Below are positions 34,452 to 41,059 of a stretch of DNA of 64,000 nt, piece after piece; within the stretch, counting starts at the first letter, position 1; every line of letters starts with the position of its first letter. Below the pieces are notes generated by a model that was not told where the DNA came from, did not search any database, and was given only the letters and a program-made list of their open reading frames with translations. Made by a program: the position numbers and the translations under genes. Origin of the DNA: Streptomyces litmocidini (GTDB taxonomy: Bacteria > Actinomycetota > Actinomycetes > Streptomycetales > Streptomycetaceae); the NCBI RefSeq assembly GCF_014649755.1, contig NZ_BMTQ01000011.1:1-64000 (forward strand), given 5' to 3'.

Positions 34452-35720
34452 CTAGGCCGTCTTCTCCGGTTCGGTTCCCCGGGACGCCCGGACGCTCCGT
34501 ACGCCCGCCCAGAGCAGGACCGCCAGGACCGAGGTGACCAGGGCCGGGGCGAACCTCAGCGCCTGCTCCGGCAGCGTCACGGACCAGCCGAGCAGCACCG
34601 AGGACAGGGCGGCGCCGCCCAGGATGAAGGCCCGCATCACCGCGTTGACCCGGCCGGACAGCTCCTCGGGTATCGCACGGAAGCGGTACTCGTTCGTGGT
34701 GACGTTCATGCCCCCCTCGCCGGCCATGAGGCCGCAGAAGCCGAGGACCACCACGGCCTCCCAGGGGGCCAGGAGCGCGGCGGAGGCGACGGCGCACACC
34801 AGGAACCAGAGCCGGATGCGCCGCTCCGCCGGGGCGTCCTGCCAGAGCCTGCCGCCCAGCCAGGACCCGAGGGCGCTGCCTGCGGCCCCGGTGGCGAGGA
34901 CCGCGCCCGCCCAGCCGCTGGACCAGCCCCAGGTGCCGGCGGCGAGGACCAGGATGACGGTCGGCACGGCGCCCGCGCCGAGGTTGTAGACCGAGAGCAC
35001 CAGGGTGAGCCGCGGCACGCCCCGGATCTTCCGGAAGCTGCGGAAGCCCTCGACCTGCATGCGCAGGAACCCGCGCTCGACGACCGGCTTCTCACCGCGC
35101 GGCAGGACGGCCGCGACCACCGCGGTGACCAGGAAGGTCGCGGCGTCGATCCACAGCGCCCCGTACCCGCCGACCCCGGCGAGCACGAGGCCGGCGACGG
35201 CGGGCCCGGCCGTGCGGGCCAGTTCCGTGGCGGCGCCGAACCTGCTGTACGCCTCGGTGAGCCGGTCCTGTGGCGCGAGCATGGGCAGCAGGCTGAAGTC
35301 GCTGGTCAGGTTGGAGGTCACGGTGCCGCAGCCGGCGACCAGCAGGACCACGAGGACGAGTTCGACCTGGTCCGCCATGAGCAGGAACGGGGTCAGGGCG
35401 ACGAGCACGCCCTGCACCAGTTCGGAGACCATGAAGACCATGCGGCGTTCGTAGCCGTCGATCAGGGTGCCCAGCAGGGGCGACGCGACGAACGGCAGGT
35501 ACTGCACGCCGAGGCTGAGCGCGGCCATCAGGGGGGACCCCGTGCTGGCCAGGATGGTCCACGGCATCGCCAGGTGCAGGAAGGTGTTGCCCATTTCGGA
35601 GACCGACGCCGCGGAAGTCAGCAGCCAGAATTTGCTCCACGTCTCCTGCGCGGGCGGCCGCCCCGGCGGGCGCGACACGGCCGGGGCCGCGCCTGACCCG
35701 TCAGTTTCCGCACTGTCCAT
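34452..35720 (-). CDS. MFS transporter (probable exporter of the cluster product)
   Basis: 422 residues with 12 predicted helices, MFS_3/enterobactin-exporter-like: FWLLTSAASVSEMGNTFLHLAMPW, LLGTLIDGYERRMVFMVSEL (the loop 2-3 motif) and GRVNAVMRAFILGGAALSSVLL. The ATG at 35720 follows GAGGAGAC; 21 upstream in-frame codons are not used. Located between the CPT-like kinase gene and the unknown protein, it is the natural candidate for efflux and part of self-resistance. Confidence 0.85.
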   Translation of the reverse strand: MDSAETDGSGAAPAVSRPPGRPPAQETWSKFWLLTSAASVSEMGNTFLHLAMPWTILASTGSPLMAALSLGVQYLPFVASPLLGTLIDGYERRMVFMVSELVQGVLVALTPFLLMADQVELVLVVLLVAGCGTVTSNLTSDFSLLPMLAPQDRLTEAYSRFGAATELARTAGPAVAGLVLAGVGGYGALWIDAATFLVTAVVAAVLPRGEKPVVERGFLRMQVEGFRSFRKIRGVPRLTLVLSVYNLGAGAVPTVILVLAAGTWGWSSGWAGAVLATGAAGSALGSWLGGRLWQDAPAERRIRLWFLVCAVASAALLAPWEAVVVLGFCGLMAGEGGMNVTTNEYRFRAIPEELSGRVNAVMRAFILGGAALSSVLLGWSVTLPEQALRFAPALVTSVLAVLLWAGVRSVRASRGTEPEKTA

Positions 35721-35790
35721 GCTCTGTCTCCTCGTTCCGTCCGTTGCAGCGGTGAGCACGCCCGCGTGCGCGGGCGTGCTCACCGGGGGG

Positions 35791-36324
35791 TCAACTCACG
35801 TGGGCGGCGATGGCCCGGGCACAGTCCAGGGACTCGGTGCGGCTGGTGTCGACCTCGACGTCGTAGACGACGCCCTTGTGGACGATCTCCGCCTGCGAGA
35901 CGGCCATGCCGATGACCCGGTCGCCGCGGGCGATCTCGCGGCCGGCCGCGATCTCGGGGTCGCAGTGCACGCCGACCCAGAGCACCTCGAGGCCCTCCAG
36001 GTGGGCGCGCAGGCGGTCCTGGGAGGCCGCCCCGCTGAGGAAGACGTCGTCGATGATGACCCGGGCCCCGGCGCGCGCCATGGCCGCGACGCCCTTCGTC
36101 CAGGCCTCCTCCATCTCGCGGAAGCCGTCGCCGAGGACGACCTCGCCCTGCTGCCCGAACTCGACGCCGGAGCCGGACTCGATCAGGGACGGCGGCAGCC
36201 GGTCGATCAGGTCGTCGACGCCGAGGTTGATCCACGGGTGGGGGAGGATCGCCTTCAGGCAGCGGGTGATCCCGGTCTTGCCGGAGCTGGATCCGCCGTT
36301 CAGGACGATGACTTGAGTACTCAC
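35791..36324 (-). CDS. chloramphenicol phosphotransferase-like kinase
   Basis: 177 residues, nearly the length of S. venezuelae CPT. Walker A GGSSSGKT (10-17), catalytic Asp37 in PWINLGVDDLID, then VIIDDVFLSGAASQDRLR, VLWVGVHCDPEIAAGREIARGD and VVYDVEVDTSRTESLDCARA. All these match CPT, which uses ATP to phosphorylate the primary (C3) hydroxyl of chloramphenicol. GTG start overlaps the TauD stop (GTGA), so it is embedded in the biosynthetic operon. Either a self-resistance or a biosynthetic kinase acting on the alcohol made by the NRPS reductase; inference. Confidence 0.85.
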   Translation of the reverse strand: MSTQVIVLNGGSSSGKTGITRCLKAILPHPWINLGVDDLIDRLPPSLIESGSGVEFGQQGEVVLGDGFREMEEAWTKGVAAMARAGARVIIDDVFLSGAASQDRLRAHLEGLEVLWVGVHCDPEIAAGREIARGDRVIGMAVSQAEIVHKGVVYDVEVDTSRTESLDCARAIAAHVS

Positions 36325-37172
36325 TTGATCGGCTCGCCTTCGAGAGTGATGCGTTCCATTTTGCGGGCGTGCGGCCAGTAGTCGGAGACGGCGTAATGCT
36401 GGCTGGCCAGGTTGTCCCAGATCGCCACGTCGCCTTCCTCCCACCGGAAACGGCACTGGAATTCCGGACGCCACGCCAAGAGGTGCACCATATCCAGAAT
36501 CCGCTTGCTCTCCGCCTCGTCGAGTCCTTCGATGCGGACGCCCGAAACCTTGTTGGAGAAGAGGGACTTCTCTCCGGTGAAGGGGTGCGTGAGGACCAGC
36601 GGGTGGGACTGCGCGGGGTACTTCTCCCGCATGCGGCTCAGCGCCTCGTCGTTTCCGTCGAAAGCGGGGAAGTAGATCTGCATCCAGTCGTGGACGACGC
36701 GCAGGCCCTCCAGCTCCTCCTTGACCTCGTCGCTGAGCGAGGCGTACGCCGCCGCCATGTTGGCCCAGCAGGTGTCGCCGCCGCGCGGCGGGATCTGCAC
36801 GGCGCGGAGGATCGAGCCGAAGGTCGGGACCTCGCGCCAGTTGAGGTCGCTGTGCCAGGCGTTGAGGTTCCCGGTGTGCTTCTCGTCGTGGTAGATGCCG
36901 GTGATCTCCGGGTACTCGTGGTACGGCTGGAACGGCGAGATGCCGTGCACCACGGGCTCGTCCTCGGAGATGAACGGGTGCACCTCGGTCCTGCCGAGCC
37001 GCTTCGCGACCTGCATGAAGGTGTGCCGGTCGAGGTGCTGGCTCTTGAAGAACACCACCTTGTGCTGCAGCAGCAGCTCGGTGACGAAGTCGCGGAGCCC
37101 CGGGTCCGCCGGGTCGAGACGGTAGTCGTCGACCACCACTCCGATGTGCGTGCCGAGCTTCGTGCGGGCCAC
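36321..37172 (-). CDS. TauD/TfdA-family Fe(II)/2-oxoglutarate dioxygenase
   Basis: 283 residues. Iron ligands HxD in NAWHSDLNW and the distal His in ASQHYAVSDYW, with the 2-oxoglutarate-binding Arg in WPHARKMERITLEG. Sequence style matches true TauD enzymes, unlike the two CAS-type oxygenases on the other side of the cluster. GTG start shares one base with the stop of the ATP-grasp gene. Probably hydroxylates or desaturates a building block or late intermediate; substrate unknown. Confidence 0.85.
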   Translation of the reverse strand: MARTKLGTHIGVVVDDYRLDPADPGLRDFVTELLLQHKVVFFKSQHLDRHTFMQVAKRLGRTEVHPFISEDEPVVHGISPFQPYHEYPEITGIYHDEKHTGNLNAWHSDLNWREVPTFGSILRAVQIPPRGGDTCWANMAAAYASLSDEVKEELEGLRVVHDWMQIYFPAFDGNDEALSRMREKYPAQSHPLVLTHPFTGEKSLFSNKVSGVRIEGLDEAESKRILDMVHLLAWRPEFQCRFRWEEGDVAIWDNLASQHYAVSDYWPHARKMERITLEGEPIK

Positions 37173-38443
37173 TAGTCCCCTGCCTTCGTTTCGAGTGTGT
37201 ACGTGTTGATGATCCGCGTCATGTCCCGCTCCACCGCGAGCGCGGATTCCCCGCTGACCAGGAACCCTCCGGAGGTGGCCCAGATCATTCCCCCGGCGTC
37301 GAGGACGTCGCCCACCGACGGGGTCCTGACGCCCACGACGGAACCGGGAAGTTCGTCAAGTCCGCCGATGGCGACGACCCGGACGGCCCCGCTGACGGCC
37401 GGCATGTACAACCAGCCGGAGGCCCCCACCTCCCGGTGGTCCAGCATGGTCGCGGGCGTGGCCAGTTCGGACGGCCGGCCCAGGCAGGCCAGGACCGCCT
37501 CGCGGGCCAGGTCGACGCCGTAGACCTCGCGCTGGTGCCAGCTGATGCCGGCCCCGCCGAAGCGGTTTCCGATCTCCAGGAAGACCAGCTCGTCGTCGGG
37601 CGTGTGGAACAGCTCCAGGTGGAACGTGCTGTCCGTGAGCCCGAGGGCCGACAGCACGGTCTCCGTGAACGCCCGCATCCTGGAGACGAGTTCGGGCCGG
37701 TCGGGAGTCACCGCCGCCAGGGGGGCGGTGCCGTGCTGGAAGTCGAAGCAGGTGTCGAGGTAGCGGGAGGCGCAGAACCAGCGCGTCTCCCCGTCCCGGA
37801 CGACACCGTCGATGTGGTGGATGGAGCCGTCCACGAACTCCTCGGCCTCGTACCCCTCCTCGATGCCGCCGGCCTCGGCCAGCGCGAGGAGTTCCGCGGC
37901 GCCGTCCAGGATGCGCACGCCGATGCTCGCGCCCTGGCTCCGCGGTTTGAGCACGATCCGGCCGGGGATCCCCGCGGCGAACTCGGCGAGTTCGGCGCGA
38001 CCGGTGTCCGGGCCCACGGCGAGGAACCTCGGTGTCCGGATGCCGGTGCCCGCCAGGGCCTCCTTCATCGGCACCTTGTCACGGCACAGGAGCGCGGTCT
38101 TCGCGTTCGTGCCCGGCACCCCGAAGTGCTCGCGCAGCCGGGCCGCGGGCAGGGTGGTGTGCTCGTAGAGGCCGACGATCGCCGCGGGCGGGCCGAACTC
38201 GGCGGCCAGTTCCCCGACGAGCTCGCGCATGCGGTCCACGGCCCGGTCGTACGTGTCCAGGTCGTCCGAGTCGGGCAGGTCGAGGACCGCGATGCGGGCG
38301 AACCTCGACGCCAGGTCGGCGGGCAGCCGTGCGGCGCTCGCCCTGGGCATCACGGCGGTCACGTGGTCGGCGTCGAAGTCCACGGTGTGCGCCTCGGAGG
38401 CGTGGAACCCGATGTGGACGACGTGCTGCTTGTCGGTGTTCAC
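37172..38443 (-). CDS. ATP-grasp ligase (second in the cluster)
   Basis: 423 residues. N-terminal Rossmann-like part (VVGLYEHTTLPAARLREHFGVPG-type pattern), ATP-grasp core CRDKVPMKEAL, GRIVLKPRSQGASIGVRIL, and metal site DELVFLEIGNRFGGAG. C-terminal beta domain as in BL00235/YwfE-like ligases. GTG start at 38443 overlaps the stop of the CmlA-like gene (GTGA); the open frame extends far upstream but through another gene. Expected to join a carboxylate to an amine with ATP, perhaps adding a further residue to the NRPS product. Confidence 0.82.
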   Translation of the reverse strand: MNTDKQHVVHIGFHASEAHTVDFDADHVTAVMPRASAARLPADLASRFARIAVLDLPDSDDLDTYDRAVDRMRELVGELAAEFGPPAAIVGLYEHTTLPAARLREHFGVPGTNAKTALLCRDKVPMKEALAGTGIRTPRFLAVGPDTGRAELAEFAAGIPGRIVLKPRSQGASIGVRILDGAAELLALAEAGGIEEGYEAEEFVDGSIHHIDGVVRDGETRWFCASRYLDTCFDFQHGTAPLAAVTPDRPELVSRMRAFTETVLSALGLTDSTFHLELFHTPDDELVFLEIGNRFGGAGISWHQREVYGVDLAREAVLACLGRPSELATPATMLDHREVGASGWLYMPAVSGAVRVVAIGGLDELPGSVVGVRTPSVGDVLDAGGMIWATSGGFLVSGESALAVERDMTRIINTYTLETKAGD

Positions 38444-40044
38444 GGGCGCACCGCCACGGTCTCGTGCAGGAACAGCCGCTTCGCGACGCCGCCCCGCTCC
38501 TCGACGTACGCGACCAGCTTGTCGCTGTCGATCATCGCCGGGTGCGTCTCGTCGTACTCGACGCACATCACCGCGCCGAGCCAGGGTTCCTGGCCCATCG
38601 CGTACACGTAGACGGAATCGGCGCCGAGCGCGTCGACGATGGCCGCCGCCTGCTCGAAGTTGCTGCCCTTGAGGCGCCGGCCCGCGTCGATCCGGCGCTC
38701 CAGCTTCTCCGGGAAGAGCGGACCGTAGAGCCAGCTGACCGCCGCGCCCACGCTCTCCATCCCGATGAACACCGTGTGCACCTGGCCCAGCGCGGCCGTC
38801 ACCTGCGGGTACAGCTCCGGCGAGACGTTGGTGGAGTCCGCGGCGAACAACACCCGGGTGCCGTCCAGGTCCAGCATCCAGCCGCACTTGGTGCGGATCC
38901 GGATGTCGCCGTGCTCCCCGAGGAACGGCACCGCGGTGATGGTGCCGCCGGGGGTGTCGAGCGCGTCCAGGTCGTCGAGCTCGACGACGTCCCGGAAGCC
39001 GAGCCGCGTCAGCACCCGCTTGAGGTCGGGGTCGACGAGGCTGGAGTTCGCGGACTTGGCGATGACGACGCGTCCGACCCGGTGGCGGATCTTGATCAGC
39101 GTCTCCAGGAGCATGTGGTCCTGGTGGTTGTGCGTGATCATCACGTAGTCGATGCGCTCGGGCAGGTCGTCGAAGGTGAACCTGCCGTCGCTCTCGGTCG
39201 GGTAGCCGCTGTAGCTGATCACGGGGTCGACCAGGAACGTGGTGCCCCGGTGGCGGACGAACACACAGGCGTGGCCCACGTACTCGATGACGTCCTCGCC
39301 GGGGTCCGCCGGTCCCGGGGCCTCCGTGGGCTCCGGGTCCTCCGCGAAGAAGCGCCGGAAGGCGGCGGCGCGCTCCCCGTCGAGGCCGAGGTCGGCGGTC
39401 ACCCGGTCCAGCTCCTGCGCGGTGAGTCCGCCGCGGAAGACCGTGTCGAGGAGTTCCGATCCCAGCGGCACCGTGACCAGCACCTGGTCGGGCGTGTGGG
39501 CGAGGACCGGGGTGGTCAGGGCGAACTGGCGCGCGTCCTGGTGGACCTCGGAGAACCTGACCTGCTGGAGGCCGGGGTCGTAGTACGGGGACTCGTAGAG
39601 GAAGGGCTCGATGAACCGGTAGTCCGGCGTGCGGTTGTCCCGGTTGTAGAACAGCTCCACACGGCCGGCCAGCGGCTCGGGCAGCTGCCGGTACACCTGG
39701 TCGAGGGACGCGCCGGTCTGGGCCGGCAGGATCTCCCGCTCCAGCTCGTCGATGGCGTCGGCGAGCTCGAGCAGCGGGGCGTACCGTTCGCGCGCGGTGT
39801 CGTACCACTCCCGGATCCGGTCGTACGAGCCGTCCTGCTCGTACACGAACGGGCCGCCGAGGAAGCGGGCGTTCCGCAGCGCCGTGCGGTGGGTCTCCGG
39901 GTCGGCGAGGTAGGACTCGACGATGTTCCGGTAGTGGTTCTTGAGGTACTTCGCCAGCGTCTGCGGAGGGATCAGGTACGACCAGGCGTACCACCCGGCG
40001 ACGGCCGGCTCCGCGATGACGTTCTTCTTGAGGGACAGGGTCAC
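38440..40044 (-). CDS. CmlA-type MBL-fold non-heme diiron beta-hydroxylase
   Basis: 534 residues, the size of CmlA (about 532). Residues ~1-240 form the extra N-terminal domain of this family; then the MBL fold with H305-N-H307-Q-D309-H310, E377 in FLGEHGD and D403 in FAADST. These positions equal the CmlA diiron ligands I remember. FIGMESVGAAVSWLYGPL and YAMGQEPWLG are further family hallmarks. CmlA uses O2 to beta-hydroxylate the aryl amino acid tethered to the CmlP carrier domain; here the partner would be the A-T-R protein three positions upstream. GTG start, one base after the preceding stop. Confidence 0.87.
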   Translation of the reverse strand: MTLSLKKNVIAEPAVAGWYAWSYLIPPQTLAKYLKNHYRNIVESYLADPETHRTALRNARFLGGPFVYEQDGSYDRIREWYDTARERYAPLLELADAIDELEREILPAQTGASLDQVYRQLPEPLAGRVELFYNRDNRTPDYRFIEPFLYESPYYDPGLQQVRFSEVHQDARQFALTTPVLAHTPDQVLVTVPLGSELLDTVFRGGLTAQELDRVTADLGLDGERAAAFRRFFAEDPEPTEAPGPADPGEDVIEYVGHACVFVRHRGTTFLVDPVISYSGYPTESDGRFTFDDLPERIDYVMITHNHQDHMLLETLIKIRHRVGRVVIAKSANSSLVDPDLKRVLTRLGFRDVVELDDLDALDTPGGTITAVPFLGEHGDIRIRTKCGWMLDLDGTRVLFAADSTNVSPELYPQVTAALGQVHTVFIGMESVGAAVSWLYGPLFPEKLERRIDAGRRLKGSNFEQAAAIVDALGADSVYVYAMGQEPWLGAVMCVEYDETHPAMIDSDKLVAYVEERGGVAKRLFLHETVAVRP

Positions 40045-40045
40045 G

Positions 40046-41056
40046 TCAGGCTCCGTGTTCGCACACGTAGTACTGGAAGAGGAAGTCGTCCTGGCGCGCG
40101 ACGGCCTGCCGGACGCGCAGCCCGGCGCTCTCCAGGTCCACGGTGTCGAGCAGGACGGGGCTGTGGCCGAGCAGGACCATGACGCCGCCCGGGCGCAGCG
40201 TCTCGACGAGTCCCGGCAGGATGGACCGGGCCTGGGCGGTGGAGACGACCTCGGAGTTGAGGAACCGGCTGAACAGGATGTCGACGCTGCCGGGCTCGAC
40301 GGCGGGGGTCGCCGCGTCGCCGCAGACCACCTTCTCCAGGCGGGAGGCGGCGAAGTCGGTCATCTGCCTGCTCAGGTCCTGGCCCACCGTGCGGATCCGG
40401 GCCGGGTCCGCGGCGGCGAACTCGGACAGGAACTGGCCCGTCGAGCAGGCCGGGTCGTACGCGAGGACATCGCCCTCGGCGGCGTCGAGCCACGGGCCGA
40501 ACCGCTCCCGGGTGTAGCGCCGGATGTGGTCCTCGCCGAGGCCGAGGAAGGCGGCGCGCTCCTCGGTGACCAGCCAGCCGTCGGGCGGGCTGGTCTTCTC
40601 CCGGCCCGGATCGCGCTGCTTGGCGAAGGGGTGGACGATCTCGGTCATCGGGGTGATCGCCTCGAAGGCGGCACGGCGGCCGGCCTCGTCCAACGGTTCG
40701 AACACGATCCGGGCGTCGGCGTCGGAGGTGCGTACGGACGTCACCGTACCGACCACGTTGTACCAGTACACGCGGCTGCAGAAGACGCCCGGCATGCCCC
40801 GGTCGAGCACGTAGTCGGAGATGGTCTTGCAGCCGGCGTACCAGCGGTCGTCGGTCCGGAAGAGGAACAGCCGCTCGGGGCAGTCGGTCAGCCGCTCGCG
40901 CAACTCGTGGCCGCCGGGTCGCCGCCAGCGGGTGAAATCGCCCCGCCGGAGCTCCTCGCGCATGCTGATCTCGCCGTCGACGAACGCCGTGTCGAGGGGA
41001 GCACCCGGGTCCCAGCGCTGCTCGGGGGCCGTGGTCACGGCAACATCGGAATTCAT
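40046..41056 (-). CDS. class I SAM-dependent transferase (methyl- or 3-amino-3-carboxypropyl transferase)
   Basis: 336 residues. The C-terminal half is a Rossmann SAM domain: VLAYDPACSTGQFLSEF, VGQDLSRQMTDFAASR, CGDAATPAVEPGSVDILFSR and PGLVETLRPGGVMVLLGHSP. The N-terminal ~150 residues are a separate beta-rich domain with no motif I know. The Asp-Pro-Ala-Cys motif I form is reminiscent of isonocardicin synthase (Nat), which transfers 3-amino-3-carboxypropyl from SAM to a phenol, but I cannot confirm this. It lies three bases downstream of the A-T-R gene. Confidence 0.7.
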   Translation of the reverse strand: MNSDVAVTTAPEQRWDPGAPLDTAFVDGEISMREELRRGDFTRWRRPGGHELRERLTDCPERLFLFRTDDRWYAGCKTISDYVLDRGMPGVFCSRVYWYNVVGTVTSVRTSDADARIVFEPLDEAGRRAAFEAITPMTEIVHPFAKQRDPGREKTSPPDGWLVTEERAAFLGLGEDHIRRYTRERFGPWLDAAEGDVLAYDPACSTGQFLSEFAAADPARIRTVGQDLSRQMTDFAASRLEKVVCGDAATPAVEPGSVDILFSRFLNSEVVSTAQARSILPGLVETLRPGGVMVLLGHSPVLLDTVDLESAGLRVRQAVARQDDFLFQYYVCEHGA

Positions 41057-41059
41057 GCG

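Noticed and set aside
37172..39994. A single 940-residue protein covering the ATP-grasp and CmlA-like region
   Set aside because: The N-terminal part is an out-of-frame reading of the CmlA-like gene; the ATP-grasp gene has its own GTG start at 38443 overlapping the upstream stop.
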